From Desulfoglaeba alkanexedens ALDC (GTDB lineage: Bacteria > Desulfobacterota > Syntrophobacteria > Syntrophobacterales > DSM-9756): DNA of 64,000 nt. Position 1 is the stretch's first letter; each line of letters begins with the position of its first letter. Shown one piece after another: positions 42,607 to 51,475 of this stretch. Under the pieces are notes generated by a model. That model had not been told where the DNA came from. It worked only from the letters and a program-made list of their open reading frames with translations, and searched no databases. The translations under genes were made by a program, and so were the position numbers. The stretch lies in the NCBI RefSeq assembly GCF_005377625.1, contig NZ_CP040098.1, positions 186,001 to 250,000 on the forward strand, in the 5' to 3' direction.

Positions 42607-44064
42607 TCAGCCTTTCATGACTCCCAGAGGTTTGAGCCGCGCCACTTTCCGGCTGATTCCGGCCTGATGGACCACCTCCACCACGTCGCTCACATCCTTG
42701 TAGGCTTCCGGCATCTCTTCGTCCAGGGTGGCCCGGGTGGCACCGCGCACATAGATCCCGTGAGACTCCAGCTCCCGAGCGATGGAACGCCCCTGGGCGG
42801 CCTTTAGGGCCTGGTGGCGACTGAGGACTCTTCCGGCTCCATGGCAGGTGCTCCCGAAGGTCTCTTCCATGGCGCCCGGGGTTCCCACGAGCACGTAGCT
42901 GCAGCGGCCCATGTCTCCGGGGATGAGCACGGGCTGGCCCACCTGGCGGTAGATTTCGGGAACCTGCGGGAGTCCGGCGGCGAAAGCCCGGGTGGCCCCT
43001 TTTCGGTGCACGCACAGTTTGCGTTCCCGGCCTTCGAAACGGTGCGTCTCGATCTTGGCCATGTTGTGGCAGACGTCGTAAAGGACCGAAAGCCCCAGCC
43101 GTTCCGCAGAAAGTCCGAAAAAGGATTCAAAGCTCTCCCGCACCCAGTGGGTGATCAGCTGCCGGTTCGCGAAGGCGAAGTTGGCGGCGGCGCCCATGGC
43201 GGCGATGTAGTCGCGTCCTTCGGCGGATTCCACGGGGGCGCAGCACAACTGCTTGTCGGGAAGTTCGATCCCGTACTTCTTGGTGCTCTTGAGGAGCAGC
43301 CGGATGAAATCGTCGCACACCTGGTGGCCCAGGCCGCGGGACCCCGTATGAACGAAAACGGTGACCTGTCCTTCGAACAGTCCGAAAACCCGGGCCACCT
43401 CGGTGTCGAAGATCTCTTCCACCATCCCCACTTCCACGAAGTGGTTCCCGGAACCCAGCGTCCCCAGCTGGGACCTGCCTCGTTCCAGGGCCTTTTCGGA
43501 AACCTTTTCCGGGTCCGCCCAGGGAATCGTGCCCCCTTCTTCGATCCGCTCCAGGTCCGCCGGCGTCCCGAACCCCTGCGACAAGGCCCACCCGGCGCCG
43601 TCCCGGAGGACCTTTTTGAGTTCGGCCGGACTCAGCTTCAGATCTTTGCGGGAAGACCCCACCCCGGAAGGAATGTTCTGAAAAAGGGTGTTCACCAGGT
43701 CCTTGATCCGCTCATCGCCCAGTTCGCTCCGCGACAACCGGCTCGTCATGAGCCGCACCCCGCAGTTGATGTCGTAGCCGACGCCGCCCGGAGAGACGAT
43801 CCCTTCGTCCATATCGAAGGCCGCAACGCCCCCGATGGGAAATCCGTAACCCCAGTGGATGTCCGGCATGGCCATGGAAGGCCCCACGATTCCGGGAAGG
43901 CAGGCCACGTTGGCCACCTGCTGGAGGCTTTCTTCTTTCCGAATGGATTCGAACATCCCGGCGCTGGCAAACACCAGTCCGTCCGTGCGCATGGCGCCGT
44001 GCCGCTTCAGGCGCCAGCGGTAAGCGTCCACGCGTTCGATATCGATGACGTTCTTCCTTTCCAT
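42607..44064 (-). CDS. rtcB: RNA-splicing ligase RtcB
   Basis: GTP- and Mn2+-dependent ligase joining 2',3'-cyclic phosphate to 5'-OH RNA ends; 485 residues. Signatures: SPGGVGYDINCGVRLM (metal Asp and Cys), GTLGSGNHFVEVG, VFVHTGSRGLGHQV, DVCHNMAKIE, and STCHGAGRVLSR with the histidine that is guanylylated. ATG 44064 has AAGGAG upstream. It lies 35 bp behind archease on the same strand, the classic activator-ligase pair. No rtcR-type regulator or rtcA is adjacent. Confidence 0.96.
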   Translation of the reverse strand: MERKNVIDIERVDAYRWRLKRHGAMRTDGLVFASAGMFESIRKEESLQQVANVACLPGIVGPSMAMPDIHWGYGFPIGGVAAFDMDEGIVSPGGVGYDINCGVRLMTSRLSRSELGDERIKDLVNTLFQNIPSGVGSSRKDLKLSPAELKKVLRDGAGWALSQGFGTPADLERIEEGGTIPWADPEKVSEKALERGRSQLGTLGSGNHFVEVGMVEEIFDTEVARVFGLFEGQVTVFVHTGSRGLGHQVCDDFIRLLLKSTKKYGIELPDKQLCCAPVESAEGRDYIAAMGAAANFAFANRQLITHWVRESFESFFGLSAERLGLSVLYDVCHNMAKIETHRFEGRERKLCVHRKGATRAFAAGLPQVPEIYRQVGQPVLIPGDMGRCSYVLVGTPGAMEETFGSTCHGAGRVLSRHQALKAAQGRSIARELESHGIYVRGATRATLDEEMPEAYKDVSDVVEVVHQAGISRKVARLKPLGVMKG

Positions 44065-44099
44065 GACAGACTCCTTGGCCGCTTCGAAGGTTCGTCGGC

Positions 44100-44522
44100 T
44101 CAGATATCCAAAATGACCTGAGCGCGCCACCCTCCGTTGATGGGCGCCACTTCCGCCTGGTGGTACGTGACGGCCTTGACGGCAAGCTTCCACCGGTGCC
44201 GCTCCGGGTCCAGCCGCTCGCCGCGCAGAGTCGCCTTCAGCGAAACGCCGGGGCCGACGGTCACGCGAAATTTGGAAAAAAGCAGCCCTTCGGTTTCGAA
44301 AAGGTAGAGGAGTTCCGACAGCCAGGCGACCAGCAGTTCGTCGAGGGAGTCTCCTTCAAGTCGGAGGGACCGTTCTTCGACGGGGTTCACGTCCGAAAGG
44401 TCCACCATGAGGTCCGTGAAGGCGGCTCCGGCGCGTTGGAACAGTTCGTCGAGCGTTTTGCCGGTCACCCGGAAACCCACGTCGGCCGTATGATCGATCC
44501 ATTCGTATAACGGAGTTTCCAT
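44100..44522 (-). CDS. Archease
   Basis: Metal-binding cofactor that speeds RtcB guanylylation; 140 residues. EWIDHTADVGFRVTG at the N-terminus, LDELFQRAGAAFTDLMVDL and the C-terminal KAVTYHQAEV with terminal ILDI give the conserved Asp/His residues. ATG 44522 is chosen with GGGGGAGG six bases upstream. It is the first gene of the archease-rtcB unit. An AT-rich island at 44563-44586 is the likely promoter region, although no clear hexamers are seen. Confidence 0.94.
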   Translation of the reverse strand: METPLYEWIDHTADVGFRVTGKTLDELFQRAGAAFTDLMVDLSDVNPVEERSLRLEGDSLDELLVAWLSELLYLFETEGLLFSKFRVTVGPGVSLKATLRGERLDPERHRWKLAVKAVTYHQAEVAPINGGWRAQVILDI

Positions 44523-44534
44523 GGAAACCTCCCC

Positions 44535-44873
44535 CTCGTTCATCCAGGCGGCGCCGACCCTATTTTTACTAATAGCATATCATAAAAGGTGGCGCTCCAT
44601 GCGGCATTGCAGATTTTAGCTTGTTCCCAAGCTCCAGCTTGGGAACACAACTGTGCAGAAGCTCCAGCTTCGGTTCCCATGAGGCCGTTCCCAAGCCAGT
44701 GCTTTGGAACGAGGGGAAAGTCAAAAAATCCCCCTCTCCCCCTCCCCTTAATCCCCTCCCACAAGGGGAGGGGAAATAAAATTCCACCTTGTTCCCAAGC
44801 TCCAGATCACCTTCACCTCGTTCATCCAGGCGGCGCCAGTCATCTCTATATGTTATAAAAAGCAGCGCTCAAT
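44535..44873. repeat. Repeat block flanked by imperfect direct repeats upstream of archease
   Basis: CTCGTTCATCCAGGCGGCGC at 44535 recurs at 44817, each followed by an AT-rich stretch ending in CATAAAAGGTGGCGCT (44581) or TATAAAAAGCAGCGCT. Between them lie a family A copy (44620-44716), a family E copy (44729-44776) and a family A fragment (44785-44806). The interval 44523-45154 shows no gene. The layout suggests duplication of the archease upstream region, with repeats between the copies. Confidence 0.75.
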
Positions 44874-44953
44874 CCGCCCCAGCCGCAGAGACAAAGGAGC
44901 CCGCCCTACACGGGGCTCTCTTTATAGTAGTCGGCCTGCCGGCCACCCCAGTC

Positions 44954-45006
44954 GCGGCCAAGGCCGCTCCTACACATGGTTTGAGCGGCCAAGGCCGCTC
45001 CTGCAC
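44954..45006 (-). repeat. Pair of GTAGGAGCGGCC REP-type palindromes (family G)
   Basis: Direct copies at 44954-44975 and 44985-45006, each with the near-palindrome GCGGCCAAGGCCGC followed by TCCTACAC or TCCTGCAC. Read on the minus strand the first gives GTGTAGGAGCGG, so it has a GTAG foot like Pseudomonas-type REPs. This is a different sequence from the REPs around the RAYT gene. Confidence 0.7.
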
Positions 45007-45108
45007 GTGATTTGCGTCGCGGTCAGGGACGATGCTGCATGGAACCGAAAGCACGGCTCTTTCACACGCAAACAGAGGTGCGAAGAAAGGCGGACGGCCA
45101 GATTCGGC

Positions 45109-45137
45109 TTGACTTGCCCGGGGGTGCTCTTTAGAAT
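45109..45137 (+). promoter_or_regulatory. Sigma-70-type promoter of tRNA-Gly
   Basis: TTGACT at 45109-45114, a 17-bp spacer and TAGAAT at 45132-45137; the start would be about ten bases before the tRNA. Confidence 0.75.
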
Positions 45138-45154
45138 GCGACTACTTTGAACGG

Positions 45155-45230
45155 GCGGGTATAGCTCAGCTGGTAGAGCACAAGCTTCCCAAGCTTGGGG
45201 TCGCGGGTTCGAATCCCGTTGCCCGCTCCA
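45155..45230 (+). tRNA. tRNA-Gly (anticodon CCC)
   Basis: The acceptor GCGGGTA pairs with TGCCCGC (45220-45226), with one G-U pair. The discriminator is T and CCA is encoded at 45228-45230. The D-arm is AGCTCAGCTGGTAGAGC. The anticodon stem CAAGC/GCTTG encloses TTCCCAA with CCC at 45188-45190, and the T-loop is TTCGAAT. Confidence 0.97.
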
Positions 45231-45417
45231 TTTGAAGGATGACGGCTCACCCTTCCAAAGGCGGAAGGCTTCCCCTGTTGAGGCGGCTGTAGTTGCAGGT
45301 CTCAATGCAGGCCGGCTTCGACTCGTGGATGACGATGTTGAACTTGAACTCGCTTTAAAGACTCTCGGATCCATATCCGGGAATCGGGATCACGTTGACG
45401 AATCGTCTGCCAATGGA

Positions 45418-45443
45418 AGTGGGCATAGCCCGCTTTTTTTTTT
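45418..45443 (+). terminator. Rho-independent terminator between tRNA-Gly and rimP
   Basis: AGTGGGC/GCCCGCT stem (7 bp with one G-U) with a three-base loop, then ten T residues. The 298 bp from the tRNA to rimP otherwise show no credible gene. Confidence 0.8.
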
Positions 45444-45528
45444 GTTTTCGCCTCGAACCGGGTTGTACGGCGGAAACATTGGATAAATCAGGCGATCGGG
45501 CGGAAAGGATCGGACGGCCGAACGAGCC

Positions 45529-46035
45529 ATGGAACCACGAGACAGGGCGGCGGAAGACAAAGCCAGGCAACGGGTCCAGGACATCTGGGCGCTCGTCCAG
45601 CCTGTGATTCAAGCCGAAGGGTTGCGGCTGATCGAAGTGGAATACCGGCGTGAACCCAAAGGCTGGGTTCTTCGCTTCTTCATCGACCGGGAAGACGGCG
45701 TCACGGTGGACGACTGCGCGCGGATCAGCCAGGTGGTGGGGGACCTGCTGGATGTAGCCGACCCCATCCCCGCTGCGTATCACCTTGAAGTTTCTTCTCC
45801 GGGACTGAACCGGCCGCTGAGGCGACGCGAGCATTTCGTGGAACAGGTGGGCAACGTGGTCCAGGTCCGAACGGTCGAACCTCTCGGGAGGCGCCGTAAC
45901 TTCAAGGGCCTGCTCACGTCCGTGGGCGAAGACGACTTCACGGTGGAATGCGACGGCCAGCCCTTTCGCATCGCCTTCGACCTCGTCGAGCGAGCCAGAC
46001 TTTGTTACTTTGAATCTCAAGAAAAACGATCATGA
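45529..46035 (+). CDS. rimP: Ribosome maturation factor RimP
   Basis: Needed for 30S subunit maturation; 168 residues. LRLIEVEYRREPKGWVLRFFIDREDGVTVDDCARISQ and YHLEVSSPGLNRPLRRREHF are family signatures. The C-terminal SH3-like half (FKGLLTSVGEDDFTVECDG) is present. It opens the classic rimP-nusA-infB operon, 68 bp before nusA. Confidence 0.94.
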   Translation: MEPRDRAAEDKARQRVQDIWALVQPVIQAEGLRLIEVEYRREPKGWVLRFFIDREDGVTVDDCARISQVVGDLLDVADPIPAAYHLEVSSPGLNRPLRRREHFVEQVGNVVQVRTVEPLGRRRNFKGLLTSVGEDDFTVECDGQPFRIAFDLVERARLCYFESQEKRS

Positions 46036-46103
46036 CCTCGCGGCATCCAGGGGTTTGAACATCGCGCCGGGGACAGCGTTTTGAGACGAGGAGAAAGAAG
46101 ACT

Positions 46104-47504
46104 ATGGTGAGCGAACTGAAGCGGTTGATCGATCAGGTCAGTCGGGAAAAGGGGATCGACCGCCAGACCTTGACTCAGACCCTTGAAGAGGCGGTCAAGT
46201 CGGCCGTCAAGAAACGTTACGGGTCCAAGACGGACATCGAGGTCGCCTTCAACGAGGAATTCGGCGAGATGGAGGCGTTCATCTTCAAGGAAGTGGTGGA
46301 CCAGGTGGAAGACCCCGAAATCCAGATCGGCCTCGATGACGCCCGGGAACTGGATCCCGAGGCGCAGATCGGCGACGAGTTGGGCATTCGCATGGACACG
46401 GACACACTGGGGCGGATCGCCGCTCAGTCCGCCAAGCAGGTGATCATCCAGAAGATGAAGGACGCCGAGCGCGAGGCGGTCTACGAAGAGTTCAAGGACC
46501 GGCGCCGGGAAATCGTGAACGGCATCGTGCAGCGTGTGGATCGTTCGGGCATCATCGTGAATCTGGGACGCGCGGAAGCCGTCCTACCGCCCAAGGAACA
46601 GATCCCCCGGGAAGTTTACCGCCAGGGGGACCGTATCCGGGCCTACATCCTCGATGTCAAAAAGATCAGCAAGGGGCCGCAGATCGTGTTGAGCCGCACC
46701 CATCCGGATTTTCTCATTCAACTTTTCCGCATGGAGGTGCCTGAGATCGCCGAGGGCATCGTGAGCATCATCAGCGCGGCCCGGGAGCCGGGTTCACGCG
46801 CCAAGATCGCCGTGGTGTCCAAGGAGTCCGACGTGGACCCGGTGGGAGCCTGCGTGGGCATGAAGGGAGCGCGGGTTCAGAGCGTGGTGCAGGAACTGAG
46901 GGGAGAAAAGATCGACATCGTGCCCTGGAACATGGATCCGGCGAAGTTCGTGGTGAACGCTCTGGCGCCGGCCATCATCACCAAGGTGATCATCGACCAG
47001 GCCAACAAGAACATGGAAGTGATCGTCCCCGACGACCAGCTGTCGCTCGCCATCGGCCGGCGGGGCCAGAACGTGCGCCTGGCTTCGCGGATCACCAATT
47101 GGCACATCGACGTCAAGAGCGAATCGCGCTACGAAAGACAGAAACACGCCGACTACCAGTCCCTGCTGCAGATCAGCGGACTCAGCGAAGAACTGGCCGA
47201 TCGGCTCTACGAAGCCGGCATCACGTCACTGGACGAATTCGCGGAAGCTCCCTTGGAAGAACTCCAGGGACTCACCAAGCTGGCGCCGGAAAGCCTGGAA
47301 AGCATGCAGGAAGAGGCTCGAAGGCTCCTTGAAGAGGGCTACGGCCTGGAAGAAGGTGAAGCCGAAGCGGAACCACCGGCCGCGTCCGCCGAAACCCCGG
47401 CCGCCGAGGAAGAACCGGCGCCGGAATCGGTGGTGGAAGCCGCCCGGGAGCCGGAGGTTCCCGAGGTTCTTCCCGCACCCGGCGAAACCACCGGAGGACG
47501 GTGA
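46104..47504 (+). CDS. nusA: Transcription termination/antitermination factor NusA
   Basis: RNA-polymerase-associated factor for pausing, termination and rRNA antitermination; 466 residues. Order: N-terminal polymerase-binding domain, S1 domain (NGIVQRVDRSGIIVNLGRAEAVLP), and two KH domains with GSRAKIAVVSKESDVDPVGACVGMKGARVQ and SLAIGRRGQNVRLAS. A helix-hairpin-helix segment (ISGLSEELADRLYEAGITSL) follows, then an Ala/Glu/Pro-rich tail (about 410-466). One C-terminal helical repeat is seen, not the two of E. coli. GGAGAAAGAAG precedes ATG 46104. The stop overlaps ylxR (GTGA). Confidence 0.96.
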   Translation: MVSELKRLIDQVSREKGIDRQTLTQTLEEAVKSAVKKRYGSKTDIEVAFNEEFGEMEAFIFKEVVDQVEDPEIQIGLDDARELDPEAQIGDELGIRMDTDTLGRIAAQSAKQVIIQKMKDAEREAVYEEFKDRRREIVNGIVQRVDRSGIIVNLGRAEAVLPPKEQIPREVYRQGDRIRAYILDVKKISKGPQIVLSRTHPDFLIQLFRMEVPEIAEGIVSIISAAREPGSRAKIAVVSKESDVDPVGACVGMKGARVQSVVQELRGEKIDIVPWNMDPAKFVVNALAPAIITKVIIDQANKNMEVIVPDDQLSLAIGRRGQNVRLASRITNWHIDVKSESRYERQKHADYQSLLQISGLSEELADRLYEAGITSLDEFAEAPLEELQGLTKLAPESLESMQEEARRLLEEGYGLEEGEAEAEPPAASAETPAAEEEPAPESVVEAAREPEVPEVLPAPGETTGGR

Positions 47505-47791
47505 GGGTGCGACGGGGACATCGACCCGAAAGGACCTGCGTGATTTGCCGCACCCGACGGCCCAAGACGGCCCTCATTCGGCTCGCCCTGGATTCCGGCG
47601 GGCTGGTGACCGTAGACCCTGGGCAGCGGGCGCCGGGACGAGGCGCTTACACCTGCCCTTCCTGTCTGCCCGAACTGCGCTTCGACAGGCGGATTCAACG
47701 GGCCTTTCGTCAACGGGCGCAAGGATTTCATTCTTCGCTGGACGCATTGCTGAGGGGAGACGCAAACGATTCGATCGCAACACGAGCCTAA
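47501..47791 (+). CDS. ylxR: YlxR-family (DUF448) RNA-binding protein
   Basis: The 96-residue protein has PERTCVICRTRRPK and PGRGAYTCPSC, the two conserved patches of YlxR, a protein shown in Bacillus to modulate RNase P (RnpM). GTG 47501 overlaps the nusA stop and has GGAGG at 47493-47497. The L7Ae-like ylxQ that often follows is absent; the 123 bp to infB contain only a small hairpin (CGGCAC/GTGCCG near 47878-47895). Confidence 0.9.
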   Translation: MRVRRGHRPERTCVICRTRRPKTALIRLALDSGGLVTVDPGQRAPGRGAYTCPSCLPELRFDRRIQRAFRQRAQGFHSSLDALLRGDANDSIATRA

Positions 47792-47914
47792 AGAAAGACG
47801 GGCGGGAGGCACTGGCCGCTTGCCTTTGGGTTTCAGGCTGTCGTGCCGACGCTACCGGGGGTGCCTTGCGCCTGACGCGGCACGTTGCAGTGCCGTCTCA
47901 AAAGGGGGATATTC

Positions 47915-50761
47915 ATGGCGCGGATGAGGGTGCACGAGCTGGCCAAAGAGCTCAATGTGAACACCAAGGAACTGATAGACCGGATTATGAAGCTTGGGAT
48001 TCCGGTCAAAAACCATATGAGCACCTTGACCGACTCGTCTGTGGAAAGAATCCGGGAACATTTCGAGGAAGCGACCGTCGAGCGCGTGGAAAAGACCCGG
48101 GTGGCCCGGGGCGTCATCCGCCGCCGGCGGACGACGACTCTTGAGGAATTTCCCGCGGAAGCCCCGGCTGAGGCGGAACAGGTTGAGGAGGTGGTGGGCG
48201 CCGCGGCCGAAGTTCCCGCATCGGAAGCCCCCGCCGCGGTTGAAGTGACCGGAGAGGTATCCGAGGCCGTCGGTCCGCCCGAAGCCCCCGTCGAAGTCGT
48301 TGCTGTGGAACCCGACGGCGCGGTGGAAACGGAAATCCAAGCGAAGGCGGTGACGGAAACCCCCGCCGTGGAACCGCCTTCGGAAGAAGTGGAAGCAGCG
48401 ACGCTCTTGGAAGCGCCGGCGCCCGCTTCTGAACCCGGCGCCGAACCGGTGGAAGCCGAGGCATCCGAGGAAGTCGCCGAAGAGGCCCCCGAAGAGACCT
48501 TCGAAGAAACGGAGGCCGCAGCTGAAGGCGAAGCGGCCGAGGTTCCCGCGGCGGTGACTGCCGAAGGCGAAGTAACCGCCGAAGGCGAAGAGGAGGAGGA
48601 AGAAGAAGACGCTTCCAAGCCCAAGAAGGCCAAACGGCGCCGGCGTAAGAAGCGCAAGGAGGAGCCGGCCCGGATCATTCGACTTCCGGACATCGTGCCG
48701 GAAGAACCCGCTGAGGAGGTGGACATCCCGGCACCCATCGCGCGGCTCAAGCCCGACGAACAGGTGTCCCGCGAATCCCTGCGCAAGAAGCGCGTGAAAG
48801 AGCCGGACGCCAGGGAAATCGCCGATCACAAGGTGCGCAAGCCGCGGAAGGAAGTCGTCGGCCGCGAAAACCTCTATACCAAGAAGGAACTGGCCGCTCA
48901 GGCCGAACGCGGCAGGGTGAAGGACCGCAGGGCCGAAGGCCGAGAACCGCACAAGCAGGTGGTCACGGTCCCCAAGGCCGCCAAGCGGCGCGTCAAGATC
49001 GATGAAGCGATCACCGTGGCCAACCTGGCCAAGCAGATGGGGGTCAAGGCCACCGAAGTCATCAAGAAGCTGCTGCTGCTCGGGCTCCCCGCCAACATCA
49101 ACCAGGCCCTGGACTTCGACACTTCCGCCCTGCTGGCGTCCGAATTCGGCTACGAAGTGGAAAGAGCGGGCTTCGAAGAGGAGGAAGTGTTGCAGGTTCA
49201 GCAAGACCACCCCGAAGATCTCCGGCCCCGCCCGCCGGTGGTCACCGTCATGGGACACGTGGACCACGGCAAGACCTCACTGCTCGACGCCATCCGCCAC
49301 AGCAACGTGATCGCCGGTGAAGCGGGAGGCATCACCCAGCACATCGGCGCCTACTACGTGCAGCTCGATACCGGCGACGTGGTGTTCCTCGATACCCCCG
49401 GCCACGAGGCGTTCACCGCCATGCGGGCCCGCGGCGCCGAGGTGACCGACATCGTGATCCTCGTGGTGGCGGCCGACGACGGCGTGATGCAGCAGACGGT
49501 GGAAGCCATCAACCATTCGAAGGCCGCGGGGGTTCCCATCATCGTCGCCATCAACAAGATCGACAAACCCGACGCCAACGTGGAACGGGTAAAGCGGGAA
49601 CTGGCCGACCACGGTTTGATACCGGAAGAATGGGGCGGCGACGTGACCATGGTCGAAATATCGGCCAAAAAGGGCATCGGTATCGACGACCTCCTGGAAA
49701 TGGTTCTGCTCCAGGCCGAACTGATGGAACTAAAGGCCAACCCCGACAAGCCGGCCAGAGGCCACGTGATCGAAGCCAAGCTGGACAAGGGCCGCGGCCC
49801 GGTGGCCACCGTGCTCGTCCAGGAAGGCACGCTCCGGGAAGGAGACGTCTACGTGTGTGGGACGTATTCCGGCCGTGTCCGCAGCATGTTCAACGACCGC
49901 GGCCAGCGGATCACCGTTGCTGGCCCCGCCTGGCCGGTGGAAGTGGTCGGGCTTTCCGGCGTGCCCAACGCTGGGGACGACTTCGTGGTGCTCGCCGATG
50001 AAAAACAGGCCAAAGCGGTGGCCGAACATCGCCAGGTGAAGCAGCGCGAAAAGGAACTGACCCGCACCACCAAGGTCACCCTGGAGAAGCTCTACGAACA
50101 GATCAAGGAAGGCCAGATCAAGGAAGTCAACGTCATCCTGAAGACCGACGTGCAGGGGTCGCTGGAAGCCATCGCCGATTCTCTGGAAAAGCTCTCGACG
50201 CCGGACGTCAAGGTGAACCTGCTCCACAGCGGCACAGGCGCCATATCCGAAAGCGACGTCATGCTGGCCTCGGCTTCCAACGCCATCGTGATCGGGTTCA
50301 ACGTCCGAGCGGACGTCAATGCCCTGGAACTGGCCGAACAGGAGAGCGTGGACATCCGTTACTACGACGTCATCTACCAGATCCTGAACGACATCAGGGA
50401 CGCCATGGTGGGCATGCTCGAGCCCACCTTCGAAGAAAACGTCATAGGGCGGGCGGAAGTCCGCCAGACATTCCACGTTTCCAAGGTGGGCACCATCGCC
50501 GGATGTTACGTAGTGAGCGGCAAGGTGGAACGCAATGCCAAGGTCCGCGTGGTCCGCGACGGCGTCGTGGTCTACGACGGCAAGATCGCCTCGCTGAAGC
50601 GCTTCAAGGACGACGTGAAGGAAGTGAAGTCGGGCTTCGAGTGCGGCCTGACCGTGGACAATTTCAACGACATCAAGTCCGGCGACATCCTGGAGGCCTA
50701 CGAGATGGTGGAAATCAAGCCGACCCTGGAACCCGGTTCCTCCGAACAGAACAGCCGGTGA
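47915..50761 (+). CDS. infB: Translation initiation factor IF-2
   Basis: GTPase that brings fMet-tRNA to the 30S subunit; 948 residues. An IF2_N domain ([24 protein letters not shown]) is followed by a long low-complexity linker (about 75-235, rich in Glu, Ala, Val, Pro, then runs of Glu) and a basic patch ([14 protein letters not shown]). A second IF2_N-like domain precedes the G domain with [17 protein letters not shown] and NKID, and domains II-IV close the protein. ATG 47915 has AAAGGGGG upstream; the longer frame to 47885 is not supported. Confidence 0.97.
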   Translation: MARMRVHELAKELNVNTKELIDRIMKLGIPVKNHMSTLTDSSVERIREHFEEATVERVEKTRVARGVIRRRRTTTLEEFPAEAPAEAEQVEEVVGAAAEVPASEAPAAVEVTGEVSEAVGPPEAPVEVVAVEPDGAVETEIQAKAVTETPAVEPPSEEVEAATLLEAPAPASEPGAEPVEAEASEEVAEEAPEETFEETEAAAEGEAAEVPAAVTAEGEVTAEGEEEEEEEDASKPKKAKRRRRKKRKEEPARIIRLPDIVPEEPAEEVDIPAPIARLKPDEQVSRESLRKKRVKEPDAREIADHKVRKPRKEVVGRENLYTKKELAAQAERGRVKDRRAEGREPHKQVVTVPKAAKRRVKIDEAITVANLAKQMGVKATEVIKKLLLLGLPANINQALDFDTSALLASEFGYEVERAGFEEEEVLQVQQDHPEDLRPRPPVVTVMGHVDHGKTSLLDAIRHSNVIAGEAGGITQHIGAYYVQLDTGDVVFLDTPGHEAFTAMRARGAEVTDIVILVVAADDGVMQQTVEAINHSKAAGVPIIVAINKIDKPDANVERVKRELADHGLIPEEWGGDVTMVEISAKKGIGIDDLLEMVLLQAELMELKANPDKPARGHVIEAKLDKGRGPVATVLVQEGTLREGDVYVCGTYSGRVRSMFNDRGQRITVAGPAWPVEVVGLSGVPNAGDDFVVLADEKQAKAVAEHRQVKQREKELTRTTKVTLEKLYEQIKEGQIKEVNVILKTDVQGSLEAIADSLEKLSTPDVKVNLLHSGTGAISESDVMLASASNAIVIGFNVRADVNALELAEQESVDIRYYDVIYQILNDIRDAMVGMLEPTFEENVIGRAEVRQTFHVSKVGTIAGCYVVSGKVERNAKVRVVRDGVVVYDGKIASLKRFKDDVKEVKSGFECGLTVDNFNDIKSGDILEAYEMVEIKPTLEPGSSEQNSR

Positions 50762-50786
50762 CGGGCGGGGGGAGGCATCGAGGGGC

Positions 50787-51074
50787 ATGACGGTGGGTGT
50801 GGCGCGCGTTACTTTCATCCTTCACGGGAATCAATCGCTCAAGGGCAAGCGAAAGGTGGTCAAGAGCCTGATCGAAAAGTGCCGCCACCGTTTCAACGTC
50901 TCGGTGGCCGAAGTGGACCACCAAGACCTCCACCAGCGAACGACGGTGGCCGTGGCCGTGGTCGGAAGCGATTCCAGGCTGGTCAATTCCATCCTCGACC
51001 GCATCATCGAATACCTGGATTCGCTGGGCCTGGCGGACCTGGCGGACCACCAGATCGAACTCATCCGGCTATGA
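50787..51074 (+). CDS. DUF503 (YlxP-like) protein
   Basis: The 95-residue protein has LHGNQSLKGKRKVVKSLIEKCRHRFNVSVAEVD, the signature of DUF503/YlxP. The family regularly sits between infB and rbfA and is presumed to act in ribosome or RNA metabolism, but its activity is not known to me. The start is 25 bp after infB. The stop overlaps a possible rbfA start (ATGA at 51071). Confidence 0.9.
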   Translation: MTVGVARVTFILHGNQSLKGKRKVVKSLIEKCRHRFNVSVAEVDHQDLHQRTTVAVAVVGSDSRLVNSILDRIIEYLDSLGLADLADHQIELIRL

Positions 51075-51124
51075 TTCTTCCGGCCGCAAAGACGGCGGTT
51101 GGAGGGATCGGGAGTGTGAAGCGC

Positions 51125-51475
51125 ATGGCGGAATACAAGCGTTCCCAGAGGGTCGCGGATCTCCTGCAGCGGGTCATCGCCGAACTGCTGTACCGGCGGG
51201 TCCGGGATCCCCGACTGGCCAGGGTGACCATCACCGGGGTGGACGTGACGCCCGACCTGCGCATGGCTCGGGTTTACTACTGTTTCGTGGGAACCGACGA
51301 GGAAAAGGCTCCCGTTGCGGACGCTCTGGAACGGGCGAAGGGTTTCATCCGCAGGGAAGTGGGACTCAGGGTTCACCTGCGCTACACACCGGAACTGGTG
51401 TTTCACTACGATACCTCTTTCGAATACAGTGAAAAAATCGATCACCTTCTTCGCGAGTTGCGACACGATGAATGA
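51125..51475 (+). CDS. rbfA: 30S ribosome-binding factor A
   Basis: Late 30S-assembly and cold-adaptation factor; 116 residues from this start. YKRSQRVADLLQRVIAELLYRRVRDPRLARVTITGVDVTPDLRMARVYY is the KH-like core. ATG 51125 begins just before the conserved KRSQRV, with GGAG at 51111. ATG 51071, overlapping the DUF503 stop, would add 18 residues and cannot be excluded. The stop overlaps the nrnA start region. Confidence 0.94.
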   Translation: MAEYKRSQRVADLLQRVIAELLYRRVRDPRLARVTITGVDVTPDLRMARVYYCFVGTDEEKAPVADALERAKGFIRREVGLRVHLRYTPELVFHYDTSFEYSEKIDHLLRELRHDE

